Assembly: GCA_937875275.1 (NCBI GenBank)
Contig: CALNCC010000100.1
Span: 1-64,000, forward strand
Direction of reading: 5' to 3'
DNA length: 64,000 nt
Source: an uncultured Dysgonomonas sp.
GTDB taxonomy: Bacteria; Bacteroidota; Bacteroidia; Bacteroidales; Dysgonomonadaceae
The notes below the pieces were generated by a model. The model searched no databases and was not told the DNA's origin. It worked only from the letters and a program-made list of their open reading frames with translations. Made by a program: the position numbers and the translations under genes. Within the stretch, counting starts at the first letter, position 1; each line of letters opens with the position of its first letter. Below are positions 44,992 to 53,516 of this stretch, piece after piece.

Positions 44992-45870
44992 TTAATATAT
45001 TTCCTTCTTCCCGGCTAATAATGTATTCCTCATCAGGGATATGATCGTCATCGGACCCACGCCACCCGGTACCGGTGTGATGAATGATGCCTTAGCGGCA
45101 ACTTCGTCGAAGGCCACATCGCCTTTCAGCTTGAATCCCGATTTGGTCTCATTAGACGGAACGCGTGTAGTGCCTACGTCGATAACGACAACGCCTTCTT
45201 TTACCATATCTCCCTTCAGAAATTCGGGAACACCAAGTGCTGCGATTATAATGTCGGCACTTTGGCACACCTCTTTGATGTTGGGTGTACGGCTATGGCA
45301 AACGGTTACTGTTGCATCGCCCGGATAACCCTTTTGCATCATTAGTCCGGCAACGGGCTTGCCCACAATATTGCTTCTGCCCAGCACAACGCAATGCTTA
45401 CCTTGTGTGGGAATGTTGTATCTTTTCAGCAACTCGATGATTCCGGCAGGGGTCGCCGACACAAAACACGGCAGACCGATAGACATGCGACCGACATTGA
45501 TAGGGTGAAAACCATCCACATCCTTGCGGTAATCTATTGCCTCAATTACTTTTTGTTCCGAGATATGCTTCGGCAAGGGCAGTTGAACGATAAATCCGTC
45601 GATGTCTGCATCATTGTTCAATCTCTCTACACACGCCAAAATCTCTTCTTCGGTTGCATCGCTTTCGTAGCGGATAAGGGTCGATTTGAACCCAACTTCT
45701 TCGCACGTTTTCACCTTGCTTGCCACATACGTTTCGCTGCCACCATCATGCCCCACAAGCACTGCTGCGAGATGAGGTGTTTTTCCGCCTTTGGCTTTTA
45801 TTGCGGCTACTTCTTCCGCTATTTCTTTCTTCATCTGAGCCGATATGGCTTTCCCGTCTATCAGTTGCAT
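44992..45870 (-). CDS. folD: Bifunctional methylene-THF dehydrogenase/cyclohydrolase
   Basis: Predicted protein of 292 aa. FolD motifs are present: [14 protein letters not shown] with the catalytic lysine (YxxxK), [13 protein letters not shown], the [14 protein letters not shown] loop, [16 protein letters not shown] for NADP binding and [16 protein letters not shown] at the end. It interconverts 5,10-methylene-THF and 10-formyl-THF in the cytoplasm, using the product of GlyA. It is monocistronic and convergent with the unknown exported protein. Confidence 0.98.
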   Translation of the reverse strand: MQLIDGKAISAQMKKEIAEEVAAIKAKGGKTPHLAAVLVGHDGGSETYVASKVKTCEEVGFKSTLIRYESDATEEEILACVERLNNDADIDGFIVQLPLPKHISEQKVIEAIDYRKDVDGFHPINVGRMSIGLPCFVSATPAGIIELLKRYNIPTQGKHCVVLGRSNIVGKPVAGLMMQKGYPGDATVTVCHSRTPNIKEVCQSADIIIAALGVPEFLKGDMVKEGVVVIDVGTTRVPSNETKSGFKLKGDVAFDEVAAKASFITPVPGGVGPMTIISLMRNTLLAGKKEIY

Positions 45871-46082
45871 ATGACTAAATTTTTGTTAATATCCTTCGTA
45901 AAAGTACGGAATTTATTCAGATAAAACAGTTCCTGAGGGGCGATGAAATCAAATGACAATTGACTCTCTTCAGAATATTATCTCAAACTCATGTAAAATA
46001 ATCAGATTCTCATTAAACCTTTTCTTTCTTCTCAAGTCATTATTAGCAACAGAATCGGAATATTAAAAAATAACAATAGAAT

Positions 46083-48872
46083 ATGAAAAAAGGATTACTC
46101 CTAATGCTGTGCCTCATCGGGGTTTTGTCGTTGCCGGCTCAAGAAGTACAACAGAACCAACTGACAGGAAGAGTTGTGGATGAAAACACGAAAGAAGTAG
46201 TGGAACTTGCAGCCGTGAAGGTCTTGAATATAAAAGACAGTACCATGGTTACAGGAAAAACATCCGGCGAGGATGGTAAGTTTGTAATCAGCGCAAAACC
46301 ATCTAAGTACCTTGTTCATGTATCTTTTATCGGATATGCAGATAAATATATCGACGCAGATTTGACGAAAGGAAATCTTAGTTTGGGAGATATCCTTATC
46401 AATGATGAAGGAATAGACCTCGAAGAAGCGGTCGTTACCGGCAGAATTGTAGAGATGATCATCAAAGGCGATACCGTAGAGTATAATGCCGATGCTTATA
46501 AAGTGCAAGAGAGCGCCATGTTGGTAGATCTTATCAAAAGAATACCGGGTGCTGAGATCGATGAAAACGGGAAAGTAACAGTCAACGGAAAAGCAATCAA
46601 TAGATTCTTATTCGACGGAAAAGAGTTCTTTAGCAGTGATCCGAAAACGGTATCAGAAAATGTGCCGGCTAAGATGGTGAAAAGTGTGCAGGTGTACGAT
46701 AAAAAATCGGATATGGCACAGTTGACCGGTTTCGATGATGGAAACGAAGAAGGAGTCATCAATATTGTTGTTCGCGATGGAATGAGGCAGGGAACCTTTA
46801 CCAACTTTCTCGGAGGGCTTGGAAATAAGGATAAATATGAAGCGAATGGCTTTATCAGTAATCAAAAAAACGATACCCGTATCACATTTATCGGAAATGC
46901 GAACAACAACAACGGAGAGAATGCCGGAGGACGTGGTCGTAGAGGACGAGGTGGAGACAACGGAGAACAGGAAGACTTGATGGCGGGAATAAATATAAAT
47001 ACCGAATTCAGCAAATGGAAAATAAACGGAGACGTATCCTATAACGGTCGCGATTCGAAAGTAGAATCTGTCAGCTCGACAGAATATATAACACAGCCGA
47101 TGACTGAGGAAAGAACCTCGTTGAGCCATAGTAGTAGCGACGGGGTAAACACTCGATTCAGGGTTGAATTGCAAATAGACTCAATGACACAATTAACGTT
47201 CAGACCGAACCTGTCTTACTCGAAGAGCGAAAGCGTATCGTCAGGCTCTTCATCAAGATCGAATGGCGATTATCCGAAGGATGACTTTACGGCTGTTTCG
47301 GACAATAATTCGAAGAATAACAATGTTAACCTGAACGGAACAATGTTGTTTAGTCGCAAGTTGAACAATAAAGGACGAAATTTTGCAATTGAATTATCGG
47401 GAGGATTGTCTGATGGCGATTCGGATGGAAAAAACTACTCATTAACAGATTATGTTAATGATGTCGATCGCCAACTACTCAGAGATCAGATATACGATCA
47501 AAACAACAACAGTTACAACTGGGGAGTTCAGGCATCGTATACCGAGCCGATAGGCTGGAACAACTTCCTTGAATTGTCGTACAATGTTCGGGGCAATCGT
47601 TCCGAAACCGACAAGAAAGCATACGACAACGATGGCAGTGGCAACTACGACATCATCGCCGAAGATTATACCCGTAATACGAAAAACGACTTCGTCAATC
47701 AGAATATCGCATTGAGTTTTAAGAGTAGTCGCGAGAAATATAATTATACAATAGGATTGGGTGTTCATCCGTCTAATTCGAAAACAACTGTCGAGCAACC
47801 CAATTATGAAGAGAACCGTATAACCAAAAACAATGTAGTCAACTATGCACCTAAGGGCGAGTTTATATACAGATGGGATAAACGACACAACCTGCAAATA
47901 AGATATAGCGGATCTACCAGTCAGGCAAGTACAAATCAGCTATATGACGGTATCATTTCTCAGACAGAGTTAGATACTGTACGAGGTAACCCTAACCTGA
48001 AACCAAGCTTCAGAAGCAATATGAACCTAAGATACCAGAAGTATAACGAAGGAAGCGGATCGACGTTCACTGCCGGTGGAAACTTTGGATATAGTGTCAA
48101 TGACATTGTCTCGGTAACAAAATGGGGTGAAGGTAATAGTCGCAACACATCTTATGCTAATATAGACGGGAATATGAATGGAAATCTCGAAGTGGGGTAC
48201 AATACTCCAATAGGGGACACCCGGTTCTCATTCAACACCAGAAGTAATGGAAATTATTCGCGTCAAAAATCGTATTACAGTCAACGAGGGGCAGATCCTC
48301 AAGAGAGTACATCGGATAGCTATACCATGCGCGAAGATTTGAGCTTGAAGTTTAATTCAGATATAATACAGTTCGACCTGGGAGGAAGCGGTTCGTACAG
48401 CAAAGATAAATTCTCTTTAGAGCAACAAACCGACAGGGAAGTCTGGAACTACGGAGCTTTTGCCAATTTCACGCTTTATCTTCCTGCCGACATTGCCTTC
48501 GAGAGCAATTTCAACTATACAGGGAGTGCCGGATTTGCGGCAGCATATCAGCGGAATATCTATCTATGGAATGCCTCTATCTCAAAAGCATTCTTGAAAG
48601 ACAAAAATGCTACAATCAAATTTAAGATGTATGATATCCTCCAACAGCGTAGCAACATAAGTCGTTCTACCAATTCAGATAATATACGTTACACTACAAC
48701 AAATACTATTAACAGCTACTTTATGGTGAATCTTATCTACAGATTCAACACATTTGGTGGACAAGGAAACCGTCCTGGTGGTTCGGGCGGTGGAGAAGGA
48801 AGGGGAGAATTCAGAGGCGGAGGAGGGTCTCCTTCGGGTGGTTTTGGAGGAGGAGGCCGAGGCCGATTCTAA
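46083..48872 (+). CDS. Outer-membrane beta-barrel receptor (TonB-dependent-like), copy 1
   Basis: Predicted protein of 929 aa. A signal peptide is followed by a carboxypeptidase-regulatory-like beta-sandwich (about 25-105, LTGRVVDENTKEVVELAAVKVL), a plug-like domain (about 125-235, LVDLIKRIPGAEIDENGKVTVNG) and a long OMP_b-brl_3-type barrel. It is not a SusC: there is no SusD next to it and the size and motifs differ. Two Gly/Arg-rich stretches stand out, one in a barrel loop (about 275-300) and one forming a tail of some 36 residues after the last strand, ending in Phe. It probably imports or exports a peptide or other ligand. A paralogue at 55.4-58.1 kb has the same layout. A terminator follows. 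Confidence 0.88.
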   Translation: MKKGLLLMLCLIGVLSLPAQEVQQNQLTGRVVDENTKEVVELAAVKVLNIKDSTMVTGKTSGEDGKFVISAKPSKYLVHVSFIGYADKYIDADLTKGNLSLGDILINDEGIDLEEAVVTGRIVEMIIKGDTVEYNADAYKVQESAMLVDLIKRIPGAEIDENGKVTVNGKAINRFLFDGKEFFSSDPKTVSENVPAKMVKSVQVYDKKSDMAQLTGFDDGNEEGVINIVVRDGMRQGTFTNFLGGLGNKDKYEANGFISNQKNDTRITFIGNANNNNGENAGGRGRRGRGGDNGEQEDLMAGININTEFSKWKINGDVSYNGRDSKVESVSSTEYITQPMTEERTSLSHSSSDGVNTRFRVELQIDSMTQLTFRPNLSYSKSESVSSGSSSRSNGDYPKDDFTAVSDNNSKNNNVNLNGTMLFSRKLNNKGRNFAIELSGGLSDGDSDGKNYSLTDYVNDVDRQLLRDQIYDQNNNSYNWGVQASYTEPIGWNNFLELSYNVRGNRSETDKKAYDNDGSGNYDIIAEDYTRNTKNDFVNQNIALSFKSSREKYNYTIGLGVHPSNSKTTVEQPNYEENRITKNNVVNYAPKGEFIYRWDKRHNLQIRYSGSTSQASTNQLYDGIISQTELDTVRGNPNLKPSFRSNMNLRYQKYNEGSGSTFTAGGNFGYSVNDIVSVTKWGEGNSRNTSYANIDGNMNGNLEVGYNTPIGDTRFSFNTRSNGNYSRQKSYYSQRGADPQESTSDSYTMREDLSLKFNSDIIQFDLGGSGSYSKDKFSLEQQTDREVWNYGAFANFTLYLPADIAFESNFNYTGSAGFAAAYQRNIYLWNASISKAFLKDKNATIKFKMYDILQQRSNISRSTNSDNIRYTTTNTINSYFMVNLIYRFNTFGGQGNRPGGSGGGEGRGEFRGGGGSPSGGFGGGGRGRF

Positions 48873-48890
48873 AACTCCTTCCGGAATAAT

Positions 48891-48928
48891 AAGGGTTCTG
48901 ACTCATCTGAGTCGGGACCCTTTTATTT
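48891..48928 (+). terminator. Rho-independent terminator after beta-barrel receptor 1
   Basis: AAGGGTTCTGACTCA pairs with TGAGTCGGGACCCTT along its whole length, allowing two G-U pairs, and is followed by TTTTATTTG. Confidence 0.85.
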
Positions 48929-49080
48929 GTATTATAGCGATGAAATCATTCTCCCGATAGAGCGATAACAATCAGCACAACATGAGAAATAAAATTCTCG
49001 TTATGCGCTTATGTCCACTAAATAAGTATTCTACAAATAATCTTATAAAAGAAGAATGTTTCTTTTTCAGGAAAAGTTGT

Positions 49081-49088
49081 TATCTTTG
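49081..49088 (+). promoter_or_regulatory. -7 promoter element for FISUMP gene 1
   Basis: TATCTTTG, 191 nt before the ATG at 49280, implying an unusually long leader for this genome. Confidence 0.5.
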
Positions 49089-49279
49089 TAACCTATTTAT
49101 ACTGCATTCTCATCACTCGGGTTGTGGCAGAGTCTCGAAAATGAGGACGCTTTCCTGTGGGGGTGCGGGTATATGTAGGCAAAACGCACTGTAATACAAA
49201 TAGATACAAACGACAGCATGCATACAACTCACAAAACAAACATAAAAACAAATTAATAGTAACCTAAAACACAACTGAG

Positions 49280-51319
49280 ATGAGATTAAAATACAAATTA
49301 TTAATTTCGTGTATACTATTGGCGAGTATGGGTATACAAGCCCAAGTAACCATTGGGAGTAACATAGAGTCTAATGCAGGTGCATTATTAGACTTGAAGC
49401 AGCAAGACCCTGACGGAGAGAATATTACATCCAAAAAAGGAGTAATGATGCCACGCGTAGAATTGACAGACGTCAATAAATTAATAATGAGTTCTGTGGA
49501 AATAAAAGATGGCGATAGTGGCGGAGACCAATATAAAAAACATATAGGACTAATAGTTTACCATACAGATGCCTGTACCCTCTCGGGAAAAGGATTGTAT
49601 GTATGGACAGGTACACATTGGGAACCACTGAATGCATATAGTAGTGGAGGAACCACCGCTTTGAGTAAATCTAAGATAGAGTTTCCAAGCGGGCTTGATA
49701 AACGAGGAACCGTTGTACCACAGACCTTGACAGTGAATTGGAGTGGAGCAGTTGCCCCTACGGCTACGAAGGAATCTTCTCGGTCGTTACCCGCTGTGCC
49801 GGGCATATCGGCACCGGCATCGATAGGCGCATCGCCATTCGATATTACTCTATTGGCAGACCCTGTGGACCCGAACGAAATCACAGAAGACGATCCATGG
49901 ATAAGCAAAGAAAACATTCTGAAATTTTCCGGATTAAATCACGCCTGTGGAGGACCTGATCAGGTTACTATCAACCAAACCAACTACGCCCTCAGGATAA
50001 ATGATTTTATTGTCTACAACTCCCCGGGACCTGCAAACTTTAACGTAAAAGGCAATGCCGTATGGACAAGCCAGTTGTATAACCCCAAAAAAGTATTGAC
50101 CGGTACTACGGATCCTGTGATTGGAGATCCGGGAGGGGAAGAGAGAGACAACGGTACTGCGGTAGAGCCTAAATTTGAATACACAACTTTGACATCGGAA
50201 AAATATTTTGTTGCTAAAGTTACATTCAAAGACACCGCTCCCATACCCCGATTCGACGACATTGACGTCATAATACACGACTGTGTTGAGACAAACCGAC
50301 CAGAGAGTACTGAAGAATGGGCGATGAACCGTATTGGGTTTGAACCAAGTGATATTACTGGAACAAATATAGATTCGCCTTCTAAAGAAATAAATGGCTA
50401 TCAATTGCATCGCGATCAAGATGGCAATTTATTTATTTCCAGCCTATTTGGCGAATATGATAAGGATTCAGATGAAATAGGAGGAGCAGGACGTTGGATG
50501 ATACAAAACCTGCGAGCTACAAAATATGATGCTGTACGCTCAGACGGTACCGACCCAAGCGATAATCCCACAATCGTAGCTGGCAACAACTACGATCAAG
50601 ACTATCCTAACCCAAGGTGGGGGTATCCTAACGCATATGAAGCGACAACCAGCACCTCTAGATTATTCGATCTATTGCCTCGCATAGGGCTTCTATACAA
50701 TTGGGCCGCCGCCACGAGGAAGTATGGAGGGGCGAAAGGAACTGATCCATATGATACCTTGGAGACGGGCAGTAGTGAGGCTTCGCTTATGAAAAAAGTG
50801 CAAGGTATTTGTCCTCGTGGTTGGCATCTGCCAAGTGATTGGGAGTGGACGAAATTGGAAGAGGAAATAAACAAAAATACGACTAAATATGCTTACTATA
50901 GCTACGATATTAACGGGGAAATCCGACGAAATAGTCCTAACAATGGGGTTGGAGTGAGCGATGAGTTGGCAGCACGTGGAACAAAACATGGTCTTGCAAT
51001 GATTGACCCATGCCTTCTGAAGGAGGCTATCCCCCTGTCTACAAATGGCAGGTCCTTTAGTCCTCTTGCAAAAGGTTCTGATTCTAATCTCGGAGGTTTC
51101 TTTGTTCCATTGGCGGGACAGGCAACGCAAACTGGTGCAGGCAAAATGATTACAAGTGGGTATAGTGCTCGTGCCGTTTTCTGGACAAGCAGCGGCATGT
51201 TTGAACAAGGTAACTCCGCGATGACACGAGCCTTTTCGTTTAATAATGGCGGAGTCATGCGTAGGCTTGAACCGCGCTCTTTCTACTATTCGGTTCGTTG
51301 CAAAAAAGATTATGATTAA
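49280..51319 (+). CDS. Exported FISUMP-domain protein, copy 1
   Basis: Predicted protein of 679 aa with a signal peptide ending near GIQAQ. The mature N-terminus has a short conserved module (QVTIGSNIESNAGALLDLK, then GVMMPRVEL). A segment of about 200 residues (roughly 120-335) unique to this copy follows. The C-terminal half is a Fibrobacter succinogenes major paralogous (FISUMP) domain: GYQLHRDQDGNLFISS, GRWMIQNLRA, GLLYNWAAAT, GICPRGWHLPSDWEW (about 509-523), FWTSS and SVRCKK at the end. The family is exported and of unknown function; the GWHLPSDWEW motif recalls FGE/C-type-lectin-like folds. The gene follows the beta-barrel receptor and mirrors the pair at 53.5-58.1 kb. Confidence 0.88.
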   Translation: MRLKYKLLISCILLASMGIQAQVTIGSNIESNAGALLDLKQQDPDGENITSKKGVMMPRVELTDVNKLIMSSVEIKDGDSGGDQYKKHIGLIVYHTDACTLSGKGLYVWTGTHWEPLNAYSSGGTTALSKSKIEFPSGLDKRGTVVPQTLTVNWSGAVAPTATKESSRSLPAVPGISAPASIGASPFDITLLADPVDPNEITEDDPWISKENILKFSGLNHACGGPDQVTINQTNYALRINDFIVYNSPGPANFNVKGNAVWTSQLYNPKKVLTGTTDPVIGDPGGEERDNGTAVEPKFEYTTLTSEKYFVAKVTFKDTAPIPRFDDIDVIIHDCVETNRPESTEEWAMNRIGFEPSDITGTNIDSPSKEINGYQLHRDQDGNLFISSLFGEYDKDSDEIGGAGRWMIQNLRATKYDAVRSDGTDPSDNPTIVAGNNYDQDYPNPRWGYPNAYEATTSTSRLFDLLPRIGLLYNWAAATRKYGGAKGTDPYDTLETGSSEASLMKKVQGICPRGWHLPSDWEWTKLEEEINKNTTKYAYYSYDINGEIRRNSPNNGVGVSDELAARGTKHGLAMIDPCLLKEAIPLSTNGRSFSPLAKGSDSNLGGFFVPLAGQATQTGAGKMITSGYSARAVFWTSSGMFEQGNSAMTRAFSFNNGGVMRRLEPRSFYYSVRCKKDYD

Positions 51320-51419
51320 ACGATGACAGAAGCAACGAGGCATACAACATTGCATTCATTTGATGAGTAAAACATGAAACACTTCGTTGGCTAAAATTTA
51401 AATATGCTAAGACTTATGA

Positions 51420-51456
51420 AGAGTGGCTGTCCGATTATTGGATAGCCTCTTTTTTA
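51420..51456 (+). terminator. Rho-independent terminator after FISUMP gene 1
   Basis: GAGTGGCTGTCC pairs with GGATAGCCTC (one bulge, one G-U) around ATTATT-type loop sequence, then TTTTTTTAT. Confidence 0.8.
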
Positions 51457-51584
51457 TATGAACTTGTCTCGCTGGAAAATAGTCGGAAATAGCACGGAAG
51501 GTGGGCAACTTTCTCTTAAAAGATGGCATTATGTTTGGGAAAATAGACTGTGTATATCTCTGTCCGTAAAATCACTTAAACCAA

Positions 51585-51619
51585 ATAGAGGCATCTCTTT
51601 GTTGAAAGGATACCTCTAT
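51585..51619 (-). terminator. Weak hairpin downstream of the sulfatase gene
   Basis: ATAGAGG/CCTCTAT outer stem with interrupted inner pairing (CTTT/AAAG), followed on the minus strand by TTGGTTT only. It could end sulfatase transcription; uncertain. Confidence 0.3.
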
Positions 51620-51644
51620 CACAACGACAGCAGGGTGTTGTTCG

Positions 51645-53249
51645 CTATTTAAATGTTTCTTTTATCCATCCCCAAAACTCTTCCTTCCATCCACTCGGAT
51701 CTTTCTTGTCTTTATACCACTGTGTGAAACTTTTAGTCATAGATTCAACAAGCTCTTTGTTTTTGCCCGACAGATCTGCCTTTTGACCCTTGTCGGTACT
51801 CAGATCGTAAAGTTCATATTTTTCCATTGGTACGGGATTATCCGTCTCATACTCGTGGGTATATCTCAATGCCCAATTATTTCGCCTAACAACAAAAGAG
51901 CCGTATGCATCTGACGGTTGCATCTCCTGCACGGTTGTTGAAACCGGAGGATTTAATGTAAAGAAATCTCCTTGCTGTATCATCCACACCAATTCCTCGT
52001 GAGGCTTATATGCCAAGTCTCCACCTATTATCGGCATCAGGCTGACACCGTCCACCGCCTGAAAGCGCGGCATGCTGATTTGGGCAGCATCGAATACCGT
52101 AGGGAAGATATCCATTGTCGACACCATCGAACGGCACACCTTTTCCCCTTGTATCTTCTCTCCCCACGAGATAATCATCGGAACCTTAAAACCCCCATTG
52201 AACGATTCGCCTTTAAATCCTCTCAGAGGCCCATTGTTTGGTAGCGGGCTGTTGCTCCGCAGCAGCATACCCTCCTCTTCGTATGGCGCAGCAGCACCAT
52301 TGTCCGACATAAATATAATGATCGTATTTTCCAGTTCTCCTATGGTTTCCAGTTTATCCATTATCTTGCGTATACCCTGATCGAAAGCATATACATAAGA
52401 ATAGAAAACTGCTAAGTTCTCAGGTTCTCCTTCGAAGAGTTTAGCATATTCCTCCGGTGCCTTCTGGGTCAAAGGTTCGTGTACGGCATTGTAGGCAACG
52501 TACATCATTTTGGGTTTATCCTTATACAGATCGATAAATCGAATGGTTTCTTCGGTTATCTGATCAGTCAGATACTTGTCCGTAGCACCTACCTTCTGGT
52601 CGTTTCTGTATAAGATGTCTAATGCCGGAGTATAATAGTAAGGACAAGAGTTGTAGTTGAATCCGAAATAATAATCGAATCCTGCTTTAAGGGGCGATAT
52701 TCCAAAATCCATATTTCCCGGGGCCGATTCGGGCAGATAATGCACTTTGCCGAAGCTGCCGGTCGCATACCCGTTATCTTTCATCACCTTGGGCATTAGC
52801 GTAACACTCTCGTCCAAGCCTTTATTTCCATCAGCAAGGTTGTAAAACCCGAAACGCTCCTGATATGCAGCCGTGATTAATCCGGCACGCGATGGCGAAC
52901 TGACATTGGAAGAGGCATAGGCATCTACAAAACGTACCCCATTTTTAGCAAGAGAGTTTAAGGTAGGGGTTGCCTTCTCGGCTAATGCGAGTGCCTGCTG
53001 AAACGTATATTGATGAGATGTCGCATTAGCAATCAGATCGCTGTTGCATTCAGCCTCGGTGTACTGATCTTTGTTCAATGCTAAATGTCCCCACCCAAAA
53101 TCGTCGACAACAACGAGCAGCACATTGGGCTTTTTGCTGTCCTCATCATCCTGTTTGTTGTTATCCTCATCATCGTCTTTACACGATGGCGCAAGCCCGA
53201 TCGCAAACAACAGGTAAGCGTATATAACGCCTTTTTTCAACTTTCTCAT
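51645..53249 (-). CDS. Ser-type sulfatase, probably surface-exposed lipoprotein
   Basis: Predicted protein of 534 aa. ATG 53249 was chosen (MRKLKKGVIYAYLLFAIGL) because the frame above it crosses the promoter. A lipobox ends at Cys23 and is followed at once by KDDDEDNN, the acidic export signal that sends Bacteroidota lipoproteins to the cell surface. Sulfatase motifs: metal ligands in VVVDDFGWG (D49, D50), and S117-S-P-S-R121 within SSPSRAGLITAAY, where Ser117 would become formylglycine, plus LMPKVMKDNGYATGSFGK and MSDNGA. The Ser form needs an anaerobic maturase, supplied by the gene at 24.9-26.1 kb. The substrate class cannot be read by eye; it lies between two FISUMP-receptor pairs. Confidence 0.93.
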   Translation of the reverse strand: MRKLKKGVIYAYLLFAIGLAPSCKDDDEDNNKQDDEDSKKPNVLLVVVDDFGWGHLALNKDQYTEAECNSDLIANATSHQYTFQQALALAEKATPTLNSLAKNGVRFVDAYASSNVSSPSRAGLITAAYQERFGFYNLADGNKGLDESVTLMPKVMKDNGYATGSFGKVHYLPESAPGNMDFGISPLKAGFDYYFGFNYNSCPYYYTPALDILYRNDQKVGATDKYLTDQITEETIRFIDLYKDKPKMMYVAYNAVHEPLTQKAPEEYAKLFEGEPENLAVFYSYVYAFDQGIRKIMDKLETIGELENTIIIFMSDNGAAAPYEEEGMLLRSNSPLPNNGPLRGFKGESFNGGFKVPMIISWGEKIQGEKVCRSMVSTMDIFPTVFDAAQISMPRFQAVDGVSLMPIIGGDLAYKPHEELVWMIQQGDFFTLNPPVSTTVQEMQPSDAYGSFVVRRNNWALRYTHEYETDNPVPMEKYELYDLSTDKGQKADLSGKNKELVESMTKSFTQWYKDKKDPSGWKEEFWGWIKETFK

Positions 53250-53288
53250 AGTGTCGTTTTTTTGTAAATATATTGTATTTCTTTTCGC

Positions 53289-53296
53289 CAAATATA
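53289..53296 (-). promoter_or_regulatory. -7 promoter element for the sulfatase gene
   Basis: TATATTTG on the minus strand, 39 nt before ATG 53249. It lies inside the upstream extension of the frame, which supports the later start. Confidence 0.5.
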
Positions 53297-53460
53297 CTTA
53301 ATTTTTTTTACGTGAGAATTTGATATTCATTTAAGTTACTGTTTGGCAATTTGGCCTCAAAGACAGTCCCTTTTATTCCTTAAAATTACTTTCTAAAAAA
53401 AGCAATCACTACGACTAACCCATCCTTCCACTTTATTCTTTGCGGAATGTATATAAACAA

Positions 53461-53498
53461 CAACCCCACTCAATAGATCATATTGGTGGGGAAGGTTG
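53461..53498 (-). terminator. Probable terminator after FISUMP gene 2
   Basis: CCCCAC-T-CAAT pairs with ATTGGTGGGG (one bulge), 19 nt past the stop on the minus strand, then TTGTTTATAT. Moderate T-tract. Confidence 0.45.
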
Positions 53499-53516
53499 CT
53501 ATTTTAAGTTATCTGC

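Larger units (their letters stand above)
48873..49279 (+). other. Intergenic region: terminator, promoter and long leader
   Basis: No gene seen. It holds the terminator of the beta-barrel gene (48891-48928), a short hairpin near 48985-49000, the -7 element at 49081 and then about 190 nt of leader before the FISUMP gene. The leader contains a GC-rich patch (about 49125-49170) in otherwise A-rich sequence. Confidence 0.6.
51320..51644. other. Intergenic region between convergent FISUMP 1 and sulfatase genes
   Basis: Holds the FISUMP terminator (51420-51456) and a weaker hairpin (51585-51619). A 64-codon open frame at 51458-51652 runs into the sulfatase end and has no coding signs. Nothing else seen. 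Confidence 0.6.

Noticed and set aside
51458..51652. 64-codon plus-strand open frame between FISUMP 1 and the sulfatase
   Set aside because: It begins right after a terminator, overlaps the sulfatase stop on the other strand, and has neither a promoter nor a recognisable composition.
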